64,000 bases of DNA from assembly GCA_040954595.2 (NCBI GenBank), contig CM082597.2, positions 8,122,001-8,186,000 on the forward strand, given 5' to 3'. The notes under the pieces were generated by a model, which was not told the origin of the DNA, made no database searches, and saw nothing but the letters and a program-made list of their open reading frames with translations. Both the position numbers and the translations under genes were made by a program. This stretch comes from Balanoglossus misakiensis. Lineage: Eukaryota > Hemichordata. This document shows positions 10,706 to 22,498 of the stretch, piece by piece. Within the stretch, counting starts at the first letter, position 1; every line of letters starts with the position of its first letter.

Positions 10706-11202
10706 CTATAGCACAAAAAGATTCGTTTGGAATCAATTATTCTTTGGAAATAATTACCAAGAGCTTTATAATTTTGATTAAAACCCTATCACTACTGGGC
10801 GTCATACCCGTTTAGAGTGTCAAGGCCCTTAAAATATATATGTGCCCTTTTTCTTCTTAAAGGTATTTTGACTGTCTTGGCATGGCTCTCTAACGTACTT
10901 AAACACACTTGGCAGTCTGAGCCCCCTGTAAAATGTATCAAATCGCACTGGTTTGCACTGTATTGGTCTGAGGATCTTGTATAGGCCCTACTGAGTAACA
11001 CACACTTGGCAGTCTAACAGGTCTGGATGCCAAGATTCTAGGCACCCTGGTAATCAAACCAGATTTAACCGACATGCCAGTGTTAGCGTTAGAGTGGAAA
11101 GTTGCCCAAAATTGCAACCATCATTATCTTCATACGACCAATCCTCTGAAATCAATAGGGCTGTATATCACGGAGAAGTATCTGATGGCTTGAATTACTA
11201 AC

Positions 11203-11290
11203 CTTTACAATGTGGACAGCATTCACCCACAATTTGTTCTGTATATTGGCATGGCAATACAGGGAACTGAGTACATGTGATAACATTATT
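11203..11290 (-). CDS. VWC repeat 1, C-terminal half (copy 1)
   Basis: It encodes NNVITCTQFPVLPCQYTEQI and then GECCPHCK. The splice sites are tttcag and gttagt, and the 88-nt length fits the phase. Its N-half (11872-11952) carries frame lesions. Confidence 0.87.
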
Positions 11291-11624
11291 CTGAAATATA
11301 ACATGACAATTATGGAGAACAAATGAAGTCATTGTGAATAACAATGCATAATGGGATGCAGGTCTAATGTGTCTAAATAATTGATCCAGAAATCAATAAA
11401 AGACAATTTCACAGTTTTATATGTATAACTTCATGAATAATATTTTAAAGCACATTATATTTTTCAATACGATACATAATAAAACCTTTATAGCTGAGAT
11501 GCATTGTGGAACCTTTGGTAACACAGCAGAAAGGCGCTCATACAAGGGTAAGACTCTTCTCCTATACAACCTTTGGTCTCAAGTCAGTTCAGATCAACTA
11601 CACAATATGTGAGCATATGATATA

Positions 11625-11832
11625 CTGTAAAACACTTTATTTTCGCGAGTTGAAATCTTCGAGATATCGAGAAAGGCCACTGTTTTCAGAGTTTTAATTT
11701 TTATGTTCTCTTATTTCATTCACTGCATGGTTATCTTCAAAAACAATTTTCGCGACTTTTTACTTTCACGCTATTTTGGCTCTCGCGTATTTCGCAAAAA
11801 TTTATTGCTCGTGAAAATAATGTGTTTTACAG
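11625..11832. mobile_element. MITE-1
   Basis: Full-length copy in the intron between the two halves of VWC1, about 40 bp from the 11872-11952 exon. Confidence 0.88.
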
Positions 11833-11871
11833 TATACACAATGTGTATGAGTAACATCAATTGCTCCTTAC

Positions 11872-11952
11872 CTGACATGTACAATTATACACTCATCAAA
11901 ATCCATGTATCACCAGATGAATATGTAAAATCATGTGGTTGAAAATAACACC
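11872..11952 (-). pseudogene. VWC repeat 1, N-half, with two frame breaks (copy 1)
   Basis: After the acceptor gttacag the frame reads CYFQPHDFTYSSGDTW, a good N-half including the Trp. DEC and then the last CxC cluster follow, each in a different frame. The exon is 81 nt, two bases short of the rule for N-half exons (one base less than a multiple of three). One extra base in each of two short A runs would account for it. Copy 2 (30025-30105) is the same. Confidence 0.7.
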
Positions 11953-12277
11953 CTGTAACAAACGAATTCAAACTTTCATTATAGTCCAGTAATCTTTATG
12001 ATGACTTTGAGTATAGTCCTATTGTAAGGTTATTTCATTGTCATTGTAGAAATGACTGTATCAACTGAGCAATATGCTTCAGTATTTGTCCTCGACGTTG
12101 CGTATCTCAGACAATACCTCCACTGCACTGTACGATGTACTCGGACAAAAATCCTGGTACTTTATGAATAACCTTATATTATTTAGGACCATTTATTTCA
12201 TTTGAATCAAACAGAGTCTAAACATAGCCATACAATATTAAGCATACATGTACATAAATGCCAAATGACATCAATAC

Positions 12278-12412
12278 CTTCTATTGGTTGACATGTTATT
12301 CCATCTGTCCTCAACACGAAGCCATCCAGACATCGACACATAAATGAACCTCTTGAATTAATGCATTCTTGCTCACACACCTGTAAACCTTCTATATCAC
12401 ATTCATTGATGT
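12278..12412 (-). CDS. Calcium-binding EGF-like domain (copy 1)
   Basis: The exon starts DINECDIEGLQVC and continues with a CxC stretch and a C-terminal loop (GFVLRTDGITC), a cbEGF consensus with Asp/Asn for Ca2+ and the expected six cysteines. It is a symmetric 135-nt exon with sites tttcag and gtattg. It joins the EGF trio to the VWC array. Confidence 0.93.
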
Positions 12413-12935
12413 CTGAAATACAACACAAATCAAAGTTACTTGCATGAAGCCAGAAGATACAAATTATACTTTTGAAGCAGTTTCGTTTCCCTGTTTCTTT
12501 CAAGACTTTTGATTTAACAAGCCTTTGTAACAAGATTTTGTAGACTATGCAGTCGTTTTAAAGGTATACAGTCACCTCCAATTTACATAGGCCCATACAA
12601 TCATTTCATTCAATGCTTCAAGATAACAAAAAATACAAAATATTGACATCATGAACATTCATAACAATCCAGTGGTCACTGTGTTTGTTGGTGCAACCTC
12701 GGCTACTTGTACTTCATTTAAAATAACATATGACACACTAATAGGGTGCACTATGCACACAACAGGCACAACTGTACTGTGCAGAGAGTCTAAGATGTTT
12801 GATGTAAATGACACATCAGCTGGTAACCATGATTAATCGTTGATCAAAAGTTCCTCACTGATTTGCTAGAAGGACAGAAACTTTGCAAAGGACTTATCAA
12901 ATCTGCTGGGAAGTTGACATCACAAGTCGCCAATA

Positions 12936-13681
12936 ATCTTTACGGCCCTGATACGGGTTTTGCGGCCCGAGGTCGTACGGCGGAAGCACCCGACCGCAGG
13001 GAGGGCGCGAATCGCCGTACGACCGAGGGCCGCAAAACCCGTATCAGGGCCGTAAAGGTTTTATCATATGCCTTATTGAACGATAATCTACAAGAAATTA
13101 ATAAAAATACACATTCTGTAATATTTTGGAATGTAAATATTACGTTTTTATCTATCGTTTTGAAGTGATCAATCCCGTAGCATAGAGCCGTATTCCTCCA
13201 GTTCTTGCGGATTGATATGCACGATGTCATTTGTTTACATTCTATTGCACGTGAGATATAGACGCGCTTGAACTCACACAGCCGAGCGCGAGCAAAACAT
13301 TATTTTTTCTTCGCGACGATCGACGCCGACAGTCACACATTAATCAAATCAAATCATCAATTTTACTATTCATATTTCCAAATAAAGCTCTACAACATGC
13401 AGCGGTTATGGAAGAGGATGTGATTCGGTAGCGGCATAGGACGTACACACACTGCAAGTGCACTAGTCACTGACACCGCACCAGAAAAATTAAATTCCGA
13501 ACGTAGCAACGACAACTTTCGAATCTCGCGCAATAAACACAAAACTAGATCCGGATATTGAACGCGTCTTCCAAATATGGTCACCGGGCCGGGGCGTGAT
13601 AAGCAAAAAAACTGCACGGATGTGAGGGCACTTTTCCCCATAGACTTTACATGGGCACGTGAATATAGGCATATGATAACA
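12936..13681. mobile_element. Hairpin-tail element, copy 1-specific insertion
   Basis: Absent at the matching site of copy 2 (near 31081). It consists of a GC-rich ~128-bp palindrome (arms ctttacggccctgatacggg) at 12938-13066, followed by a ~615-bp tail whose ends carry the inverted motif ttatcatatgcct. No coding potential is seen. Confidence 0.85.
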
Positions 13682-13698
13682 ACAAAAACAAAACTTAC

Positions 13699-13782
13699 CC
13701 TCATCACACAAATCACCCGTGTAACCAGCAAAGCATTCACATTCTCCACCATTGCAGATACCATTTTCACATAAACACACAC
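13699..13782 (-). CDS. EGF-like exon (copy 1)
   Basis: It encodes GVCLCENGICNGGECECFAG followed by YTGDLCDEG, a compact EGF-like or integrin-type Cys-rich repeat. It is an 84-nt symmetric exon with sites tctcag and gtaagt. The hairpin-tail insertion ends only about 17 bp downstream of its donor. Confidence 0.88.
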
Positions 13783-14163
13783 CTGAGAAGGACAATAAAC
13801 ACATAAACAAAGTAAAACAAACAACAGAATGCGATGATCATAATGATCATGGTGATATACAATCCAGGTGGTGTCATTTTTTTTCTATCGATAACCAAAG
13901 GCCTTACCCCTTGAAACTAATTTTTCAAAGATCTTCATAAATGCTTGCATGTCATGCGGCCATTGTACACTGTATATGATCAGATTCCCCTACATCTAAA
14001 AATATACATTTTTAGAGTTTTTGTATAGTTGTTCTACATCCTTTTAGAGTTACATGTGCCAAGATAATTTGCATAAATCCTCAGGTTCTTTGCATATTCT
14101 AACTCTATGAACACATTTCCTGCTACATTGACTTTCTCACTTTGCATAAAGTGTGATATTTAC

Positions 14164-14259
14164 ATTTGGAGCAGTCATCTCCACTAAAGCCCTCCTGACA
14201 GTTGCAGTATCCTTGGAAACATATTCCATCATTCTTGCAGTCTGGGATGCAAGGAATCT
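14164..14259 (-). CDS. EGF-like exon (copy 1)
   Basis: It encodes EIPCIPDCKNDGICFQGYCN followed by CQEGFSGDDC, with six cysteines in EGF spacing. It is a 96-nt symmetric exon with sites tttacag and gtaaat. Copy 2 differs by an extra Cys (GFCGDDC). Confidence 0.9.
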
Positions 14260-14792
14260 CTGTAAAAACAATCAAAACACATTCAAAAGATTTCTGATGA
14301 AATCATACTTTATCAGGTAATACTTAATTTGCCACATACAAATATCACAGAATCGGAATATTTGATATTTTGATACACAATATCATTATTCTATAGCACC
14401 ATTTACTGTAAAAGAACCAGTTAACAAAAATGCATCATGGGCAAAATGTTGACTTAACTTATTCTATAGCACCATTTACTGTTAAATAACCAGTTAACAA
14501 AATGCATCATGGGCAAAATGTTGACTTAACATTGTCATTAGCATTAGAGTTTTGAACAGCGATCCATCATGTGTTTCAAGTGACATTTCAATGGTCAAAG
14601 CTTTGTTGTTGCAATATGCATACACAACTTATGAAAGTTTTCACCTTTTTGATGGCAAGACCAAAACATTCAAAGTCCCAGTTGCTCTAACTTTTAGCTA
14701 TTTTTTTCACAGTATTTACAACTTGCATCATAGGGAGTTTGTTTTGATGCCCTACCCACTGTTTCACACAATACCTGTGTATCTGTGTCATA

Positions 14793-14996
14793 CTGTAAAA
14801 CACTTTATTTTCGCGAGTCAAAATTTTCGCGATATCGAGAGAGGCCACTGTTTCGCGAGTATTAATTTTCGTGTTTCATTTCATTCACTGCATTGTTATC
14901 TTCAAAACAATTTACGCGACTTTTTATTTTCACGCTATTTTGGCTCTCGCGTATTTCGCTTAAATTTATTGCTCGCGAAAATAAAGTGTTTTACAG
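14793..14996. mobile_element. MITE-1
   Basis: Full-length copy with strong TIRs in the large EGF-C8 intron. Confidence 0.88.
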
Positions 14997-15326
14997 TAGT
15001 TAAGAAGTATACAATGTATGCAAATTTAGCCACAGTTACCATGGAAAGTTGAGACATGGCCAATCAGAGATTTTGCCTACACACTTTTTATCACTTAAGG
15101 GTATATTTCACACCACTTCTATACCTTGCATTGTTGACGAATTATTGTTTTCAAACTTTATTACAACAATGTGCTCTCCGCCATGAATGTGCACCTTTAA
15201 CCCTTTCACCACATGGTTTGATCCAAAGCCACTGTTTCCTATGACAAAGATGGACCTCAATACAGGGATACAGGGGTGAGAGGGTTTAAACATCTGGCAA
15301 ATATAGTCTAGTAAATATAGGGCTAG

Positions 15327-16751
15327 ACCCACCACAAATTGCAACAAATTTTTTTTCTTCAGAATATACTTTGGAGAGGTGTTTAGAACAACATATTAAA
15401 AATGCACCCGAATCCACCTTGTGGAAATATGTCTAATTTGCATAAATTTAATATTAGAGATTTTGGGGCCAAATATCAAGAAATAAACGCTTTTTTCCAT
15501 GATTTTAAAGTTCAAAAACTATTTCATGTTCATGACAAAACATTTTGGAATAATATTTGACATGGGCAGTTTTCATAATTTGCATAAATTCAATATGGCA
15601 GACAGTATTCCTAAAAAACATATTTGGGCTATATATTGGATACTTAGTAAGCTATTTTAGTGTTTTTAATTCAAAATTACCTCTATGACATTTGAAACAA
15701 TGTTAAAAATATCTTGTTTACATTTACACTTTATATTTTGCATAAATCCAATATTGCCGCCAAATGAATATTCAACAGCTTATCATACTCCAGCATATAA
15801 AATAAGGTTCTGGCATAGAAAATATGTTGTAGCATTAGGATTATATACAAAAGAGAATGAAAAATGCTTCCAGATTCAAGCATATACTGTAAAGTAGGTC
15901 CAAGATACAGCTAATGGAGTAAAAAAATAGTAAGGTAACATCTCAGTTTATTTAACAGGTGTTAGTCGTGTAACCAATTCGCCAGAATACATTTCAGCTG
16001 ATTTTTAAGACTTAGATATATGATTTTAATATTATTTTCGGGGATAAAGTACGACTTACAAGTTAAATAATACTCTACAATCGTCATTTAATTGACATTT
16101 TAATACTATAGGAAGTATATTGTTAGACTGATTACTATACAGGTTTAAAGAAGTCATGTGATTATAATTATCTGTTGCATTGCTGTTATATTTTCGTTTT
16201 ACATATTAATGAAAGATAGTTTTATATTTGCTTCATTACTCATTCCTAGTGCTACAACATATATTCTATGCTAGAACCTTATTATATATGTCGGAGTATG
16301 ATAAACTGTCAAACATTCATTTGGCGGCCATATTGGATTTATGCAAAATATAAAATGCAAATGTAAACAATTTTTTTCAAAATTGTTCCAAATGTCATAG
16401 AGGTAGTTTTGAATAAAAAAACCACTAGAATTGCTTGCGTATTACCCGATATACTGCCCAAATATGTTTTTTAGGAATACTGTTCACCATATTGAATTTA
16501 TGCAAATTATGAAAACTGCCCATGTCAAATATTATTCCAAAATGGTTCTTCATGCACATGAAATATTTTAAACTTTAAAAACATGGAAAAATCATGTTTA
16601 TTTCTTGATATTTGGCCCAAAAATTATTAAATTTATGCAAATTAGACATATTTCCACAAGGTGGATTCGGGTGCATTTTTGATATGTTGTTCTAGACACC
16701 TCTCCGAAATATATTCTGAAAAAAAAAATTATGTTGCAATTTGTGGTGGGT
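15327..16751. mobile_element. Element with ~430-bp inverted repeats (ACCCACCACAAATTGCAAC ends)
   Basis: Long near-perfect inverted arms run inwards from both ends (15327 and 16751). They share gcacccgaatccaccttgtg and atttgcataaatttaa. The centre is non-coding. The flanking tag may be a 3-bp target duplication. Confidence 0.88.
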
Positions 16752-16815
16752 TAGGTGCCCAAATCTCGTAGATTTACTAGACTAATAGGTGATCGTAATA
16801 TTGATTTGTACTCAC

Positions 16816-16993
16816 CACAGGACGATTTTCTCCAGTCCAGCACAATCCCCTTCCTCCTGGCTTCATAGGCATAGGCAAACAATACATCACATAGACACTT
16901 TTCATGCACAGGATATGCACACATATCAGACAAACACAATTCATAGAACGGAGCTGGGTTTACTACACCATGGGCTGGCCGAAATAATGGTCC
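16816..16993 (-). CDS. C8 domain exon (copy 1)
   Basis: It encodes FYELCLSDMCA, then EKCLCDVLFAYAYE and GIVLDWRKSSC. This matches the C8 domain that follows VWD in zonadhesin, mucin and BMPER-type proteins. The usual Cys after DMCA is Tyr here (Cys in copy 2), and the YAxxC cysteine is Ala in both copies. It is 178 nt, starting on a codon boundary with one extra base at the end. The preceding exon is VWD (17238-17485), whose second half is missing. Confidence 0.87.
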
Positions 16994-17045
16994 CTGTGTA
17001 AAACCAAACAAAAAAACGGATCATTTACAATGAGAAACTGTTTAA

Positions 17046-17166
17046 AAGTATACAGTCACCTATAGAAATGAGCAATAGTTACCATGGCAAATTGATAATT
17101 AGCCAATCACACATTTTCAGTGGGTGGCACACGCGAAAAAAAGAGCACCACCATATGTTCTCAAAT
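17046..17166. mobile_element. MITE-2 half (TATACAGTCACC end)
   Basis: Begins gtatacagtcacctatag and includes gccaatcacacattttcag, then merges into MITE-1 sequence. Confidence 0.75.
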
Positions 17167-17219
17167 ATGCCATTTCGCGATATTGAGAGAGGCCACTGTT
17201 TAGCGAGTATAAATTTTCG
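17167..17219. mobile_element. MITE-1 fragment at the copy 1 breakpoint
   Basis: Only the left-middle part remains; homology between the duplicated copies stops inside it, next to the VWD exon. Confidence 0.85.
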
Positions 17220-17237
17220 TAATTAAGGTAATTCTAC

Positions 17238-17485
17238 CAGGCCTCCATTGACACTTACTGTCAAATCTGGCATTAGGTTGATCACCCAATCAACTAGTCT
17301 GATCTGAATGACTTGTGTCCAGGCAACAGCAAAGGTACTCTTGCCATCATTCTGAACTATAATCTTAAAGTTATTCTGATAACAATCTTGTGATAAGACA
17401 TAGGTACATGTCCCTTGGAAGGAGAAGAATTTCCCATCATATGTCCGGTAATGAGGATCTCCAAATACAATACACGAGGCAGATT
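17238..17485 (-). CDS. VWD domain, N-terminal half, truncated
   Basis: It encodes SASCIVF and then GDPHYRTYDGKFFSFQGTC and YVLSQDCYQNNFKIIVQND, unmistakably the start of a von Willebrand D domain of the crossveinless-2/BMPER type. The frame reaches VNGGLVELP and meets a stop; the only evident donor is GTAGAA just before that. The rest of VWD, with the CGLCGNYN-type motif, is absent before the C8 exon. The copy 1 breakpoint lies about 18 bp past the assumed donor. Confidence 0.85.
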
Positions 17486-17514
17486 CTGTAAAAAGACGGA
17501 ATGCAGAAAGACTT

Positions 17515-17692
17515 AAAGGCATACGCCCATATATGGCTGAAATGTCGTATTTGAGCGTTCTACAGAACACATGGAGGCACTCTTCTTTACGCGTGTGCCA
17601 CCCACTGAAAATCTGTGATTGGTAGCTAGTCCTCAATTTGCCATGGTAACTATTGCTGATTTTCCATAGATGACTGTATACCTATGAGAGTG
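17515..17692. mobile_element. MITE-2
   Basis: A ~180-bp element from aaaggcatacgcccatatat to atgactgtatacct, directly upstream of the VWD exon. Confidence 0.75.
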
Positions 17693-17694
17693 TC

Positions 17695-18170
17695 TACCGA
17701 AGAATGTTGCTATGATCGCAGCAATGTAACAACAGACGTCAAATGTTACCAAAAATTTGTAAACAAATGATATTCAAAGAATGCTTATTATTTACGTAAC
17801 ACATTCTGGACAGTTTTGAGGTCCCAGAATCACATTCTGTGTCTCTATTTGACTACTCTTTCTGATTGCTCACATTTGATGGTTTGAAGGACTTCCAAAG
17901 GCAATCTGACTGGCGTTGTTTCACATAACAATTTCTTATATCTCTTGCATTTTGTAAACAAGTCCAAATCCTTAGACTGTTGCTCCCCTTTGAAATCTAG
18001 TTTTATCGACTTTGGTAACATTTCCTGGGTTTATGACACATTTTGATCACATTATGTCTAAATATGGTATAGTATGCACCCAGACATAAGTGACACACGT
18101 CAGCCTCCACTATGTTTTCGTGTAAACTTGGCTGTCAGTTTTTAATAACCTCATAATATATTGATAATTA
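17695..18170. other. Intron, no recognised feature
   Basis: Non-coding DNA between the VWD exon and VWC10. No repeat or exon was recognised. Confidence 0.45.
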
Positions 18171-18177
18171 TACTCAC

Positions 18178-18229
18178 TTGGAACACATTTCTGGCAGCAT
18201 TCACCATCAATATGGCCAATCTCTTCTTC
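18178..18229 (-). CDS. VWC repeat 10, terminal segment
   Basis: A short 52-nt exon encodes EEEIGHIDGECCQKCVP. It closes a VWC with CCQKC and returns the phase to 1. The splice sites are ttccag and gtgagt. It joins the VWC array to the VWD exon. Confidence 0.75.
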
Positions 18230-18934
18230 CTGGAAATATAAACAACAAATGAATTATTACCACAGTAAATACAAATTGTATATCCACTGAGAAGACACAC
18301 AATAAAACATCTATAGCACAGTGTCTTCAAATTTTTAATACAGAGAAACCTGTCTATTAAAGACACCTTCAGGAACAGAAAGACTGTCCTTATTGCAGAG
18401 GTGTCCTTAATGACAGATTTCACTGTAATTGTATAGAAAAAATTTGAAATGGGTAAAATGTAAGTGAATGGAACATCCCTCTTCCATAATACTGAACCTT
18501 ATAAACGAATGTGCCGCTATTTAGAATTAACATATAACAAATTTATCATTTCTGTTCAGAACAGTGATTGTGAATTGATCAATTTCTGATGGACACTTGA
18601 ATGAAGTACATTTATTTCAGATGCTAAACAATTGAGAAAGTTGTTTGGTTTGTTTGGTTTGATTACTACAAAAGGGCTGTCTTGAAAATCCAAATAATGA
18701 GAACTAATACAAAAGGGCTTTCTTGAAAAAAAAACAAATGATGAGAATTCTTTAATATGTTTTATGGAGTTGACCAATAAACCTCAGTTGATACCCAAAA
18801 CAAAAATATTCAGAAAACAGCACAAAGTTAGAGTTACTTGTCCTTTAAAACTATTGCTCTCAGGCCCATAAAGTAAAACAACGCAAAACTGAAGTCTGAC
18901 CATACACTATTGAATTCATGACTGATAAACTTAC

Positions 18935-19033
18935 CGCTGAGCAAGTCAAAGGTTGACAGACTTCTTGAACGCAGCTCTCTTTACCATTGAAGCAATCACA
19001 TATGTCGCACCCCACATGCCAAGTTTCACCAGA
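18935..19033 (-). CDS. VWC repeat 10, middle segment
   Basis: It encodes SGETWHVGCDICDCFNGK followed by ESCVQEVCQPLTCSA, giving the Trp, the CxxCxC cluster and the first C-half cysteines. It is a 99-nt phase 0-0 exon with sites tttcag and gtaagt. This VWC is split over three exons, unlike the others. Confidence 0.85.
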
Positions 19034-19674
19034 CTGAAAAATGAAAGTTCAAATTTTGCTGGAAACCCGGTATGCAGATCGTGTGTGTATAATTGCTCTG
19101 TCATAATTAACCCTAATGCTACTGGGTGTCATACCTGTTCAGAGTCTCAAGTCCCTTAAATAAAATACGTATTTGCCATTTTATCTTCTATAATGTATTT
19201 TGACTGTCTTGACATGGCTCTCATACGTACCGAGATACACTTGGCAGTCTGAACCTCCCAGAAAATGAACCAAATTGCACTGGTTTGTACTGTATTGGTC
19301 TGAGGGTCTTGGATAGGCCCTACTGATTAACACGCACTTGGCAGTCTAACAGGCCTGGGAGCCAGGATTCTAGGCACCTTTCAACTGACTTGGCAGCGTT
19401 AGTGTTAATTTACATTTCATTATACATTTGCTGTGCTACACTTATGACCATTCTCTTTACCTCTCTCGTATTTCCACTTGGTTTTTTTTGCAGATTACTT
19501 GCATGACAATGCGTACCAAACAAATAAAAAGAGGTGTATGCCACTTGGTGCAAAGACTGGCATAAATTGCTGATGAGCTAACACCAATGGCACAGCTCGT
19601 CTTGCATTGTGAAGTCTCAGCAGAATCCATTTTTGCCGAAAATTTATCATATATCTTAGAAATTAAATTGTTAC

Positions 19675-19812
19675 CTGATATCTCCTGCCTTTGTACATAC
19701 AATAAGATTCCACAGTACATTTTGGACAGCAACTGCCATGTGGTAAAATCTGGTTTTCTAGATCACAGTTGATTTGTTCACAATTGGGTCTTTCACAGGT
19801 TACCTCGCCATC
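19675..19812 (-). CDS. VWC repeat 9 C-half plus start of repeat 10
   Basis: It encodes DGEVTCERPNCEQINCDLEN, then GSCCPKC, then ESYCMYKGRRYQ, which starts the next VWC. It is a 138-nt phase 0-0 exon. It directly follows the copy 2 N-half at 20440-20531. The copy 2 duplicated segment begins about 8 bp beyond its acceptor end. Confidence 0.88.
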
Positions 19813-20143
19813 CTTAACAGAAATTCAGAAAACATTGTATGACATAAAACAGGTCGACGGAGAGGATGAAATGTTTTCAATAATCTGTACAGTGAATATA
19901 CAGGAAAAATAGCAACATTATTCAACAAGTTATACAAGTTATGTGAAAATGTTGCATCAAACTTTGATAGGGAAAATGTGCCATTCAAAGTGTTTGCTTG
20001 CAGGTACTGAACCAATTTCAGAATTTTCGATAAATTTTCAGAATTTCTTTTAAATCTTAGGTTTTCTTCAACAGACATATTAGTGTTTCCATCAACTTGA
20101 TGTTTTCAAAAAGAGAAAGTATTATTTTTGAAATGTGGAATTA

Positions 20144-20352
20144 CTGTAAAACATGTTATTTTCGTGAGCAATAAATTTTTCGTGAAATACGCGAGAACCA
20201 AAATAGCGTGAAAATAAAAAGTCGCATAAATTTTTTTCGAAGATAATGATGCAGTGAATGAATTAAGAAAACGCGAAAATTATTACTAGCGAAACAGTGG
20301 CCTCTCTCGATATCGCGAAAATTTCAACTCGCAAAAATAAAGTGTTTTACAG
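20144..20352. mobile_element. MITE-1 (copy 2 of 323-531)
   Basis: Ortholog of the element at 323-531, duplicated with the segment. Confidence 0.9.
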
Positions 20353-20439
20353 TAGTTTGGAACACGGTTATAATAATAAACTACACACAAAAAACATTAG
20401 AGGTTCACCAGAAGACAAAGTGTTAGATCAGAAACTTAC

Positions 20440-20531
20440 CAGACATGTGCAAAGGCTGCAAGGATCAGCCAATGGAACAAACTGTTCACCAGTTTTGTAA
20501 ATCTGATTCTCAAAGCTACATTCCAAAGGAC
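20440..20531 (-). CDS. VWC repeat 9, N-terminal half (copy 2)
   Basis: Counterpart of 619-710 with the same splice sites and the CSLCTCL cluster. It is followed in transcription by 19675-19812, completing the domain. Confidence 0.87.
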
Positions 20532-20619
20532 CTGTAAATGGAACATGACAACTGGTGGTATTATCTAGAGGAAGTGGAAAGTCACTGACTTCTGAAATGT
20601 TCTGAATACTAGTACTCTC

Positions 20620-21256
20620 TTAAAGGCAATAGATCGTCTCACGCGCATGTGTGTAACTTCCCAGCAAATTTTCCGTTCGATGCATTCAAAAAGTGGACTG
20701 CCTTCGCTTCCTTCCATATTTCATGCGCACCGTATAAGTAGATTCTGGTTTTGTCCCTCCTTTTTACCCAAGCTGGTGTTTTCTCACGATCTCCGACATA
20801 GATTATGGTCGCCGCCATCTTGTCTGTTGTTAGGACAGAGCACTGCCTTATGGGATTGACTGTTCACTAAATGTCTGTAACCAGCGGCTACAGCTGGAAC
20901 ATGCGTGTGAGACGAGCTAGGTGCTCTAAAGGGCAGTGATCATCTTATGCGCATGTGCCAAACCAGAGACTCTGGTTACATAAATTGTATACAGTCATTG
21001 CCATAAGGCAGTGTGCTGTCCTGACAACAGACAAGATGGCGACAACCATAATCTGTGAGTGATTGGGAAAAAACAGCAAATTGGATGAAAAGAAGGGACA
21101 AAACTAAAGTCTGGGTGAACATGAAATATAGAAGGAAGCGAAGGCAGTCCACTATTTGAATGTATTGAATGCAAACTTTGCACAACACTTGGATTGGATG
21201 TAATGTTTGGACACATTAAATACACACATGTGCATAAGACGATCATTGGCCTTTTA
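20620..21256. mobile_element. Foldback element (copy 2 of 799-1435)
   Basis: Same two-arm inverted structure, duplicated with the segment. Confidence 0.8.
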
Positions 21257-21397
21257 CAGTTGTCACTGTGAGCAATAAATTGTATCAAGGAATACATACG
21301 CTCAATTGTATTGAAACTTTTTGTGTTGTAAAAAGTTACCACAGACACGCATTGCATGATTGAACACCATATGTTGATGTACATAAAAAAAACTTAC

Positions 21398-21497
21398 TTG
21401 CACAGCGTGGACAGCATTCACCTGCATCACGTAGGATTCTATCTTCGTTACATTCTAACTCAGGACACAATTTGACATCACATGAAACATGACCATC
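21398..21497 (-). CDS. VWC repeat 8, C-terminal half (copy 2)
   Basis: Counterpart of 1576-1675. It differs by a Cys to Arg change in the acidic loop (RILRDAGECC against RILCDAGECC), which loses a conserved VWC cysteine in copy 2. Confidence 0.88.
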
Positions 21498-21858
21498 CTG
21501 ACAGAAAATACACACACAGACAATAAGACAACAACTCATATGATTATCAATTGATCATACACTTGTTAAAATTCACACAAAAACATATTTATCAACATCA
21601 GTAAAAATTGAACAATGAATGCTGGACCGGTTTTACAATTCACCACTTTTGATTGCGATTGACACTTTTTTAAATCAAAGTATTTTATTTTCTTTGCAAC
21701 AGCTTTGTGGATGTCTAACTGCAGGGAGATCTAACTTCAACCCTTACGCCAACATGGTTGGTCCAAATCCATTGTTTTCTATGGTAAAGTTGGACTTCCA
21801 AACAGGGAAATGGGGATGAAAGGTTAATATAAGACTTGCATCTGGGTTATTCACTTAC

Positions 21859-21954
21859 CATACATATACATGATGTACAAGGATTTAAATTCTGTGCCAT
21901 TCTGATATACAATGCCTGTTGTATTATTCTCACAAACTCTTTCCAAAGGCTCTC
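21859..21954 (-). pseudogene. VWC repeat 8, N-half, with private 5-bp deletion (copy 2)
   Basis: Counterpart of 2042-2142 but 96 nt instead of 101. Five bases are missing just after the codons for EFK (copy 1 reads GTEFKLNPCTSCICM), so the CxxCxC cluster is out of frame. The splice sites are intact. This lesion is specific to copy 2. Confidence 0.85.
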
Positions 21955-22357
21955 CTATATAGGATAAAGAAAACATTATACGACACACATATTCACAAGA
22001 GAGCATGATTGATGTGAGGTTACATGAGTCTCAAAGCCAATCAGAGTGTACAACTTTCAGACCATTCATCTCATGGTTCATTTCCAGGAAATGCAAGTTT
22101 TTTTCAATAGTTTTCCAGGGCTTTCAGTAAAAAAAATTCAATTTTCTGAATTTTTTTCATTAGTTTTCTATGACTTTTGAAGCCAACAGCTGACATTTCC
22201 TGAGAGTGATTATGCAGATGACATATCAAAAACATCAACAATATTGCAGGACTTTCAGGAATGAATTTCATTTTTATATTTCTGTCTCTTCAACAAGTGT
22301 ATAAACTTTGTCAATATTGTCAGAATTTTTTTTACACAGAGTTTAAAAAACACTGAC

Positions 22358-22445
22358 CTGTACATGTTGGGCAACATGCAGAGTTTTCTACTGTGACTCT
22401 CTCTGGAGGACAATTCAGTGTTGGTAGACACAGCAATATTCCTTC
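22358..22445 (-). CDS. VWC repeat 7, C-terminal half (copy 2)
   Basis: Identical in coding content to 2548-2635, ending ACCPTC. The upstream intron carries the same foldback element (22499-22840). Confidence 0.88.
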
Positions 22446-22498
22446 CTGTAAACACAAGTTATATGATTCAATCTGGTGTATGTGCACCGTAATGGTCG

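Larger units (their letters stand above)
1..17219. repeat. Tandem segmental duplication, copy 1
   Basis: Base 1 aligns with 19820 and near-identity continues to 17219, which aligns with 34056. Copy 1 uniquely holds a LINE (7420-9065) and a hairpin-tail element (about 12936-13681). It retains about 0.8 kb inside the inverted-repeat element at 15327 that copy 2 lacks. The left end may extend beyond the window. The right end falls inside a MITE just downstream of the VWD exon. Confidence 0.95.

Noticed and set aside
10533-10781. Plus-strand 82-codon frame present in both copies
   Set aside because: Antisense shadow of the single-exon VWC2.
12863-13230. Open frames on both strands over the GC-rich palindrome
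   Set aside because: They are produced by the hairpin of an insertion absent from copy 2 and show no domain similarity.
14552-15052. 166-codon plus-strand frame
   Set aside because: It runs through a MITE-1 element and intron; no domain, and the copy 2 counterpart is broken into pieces.
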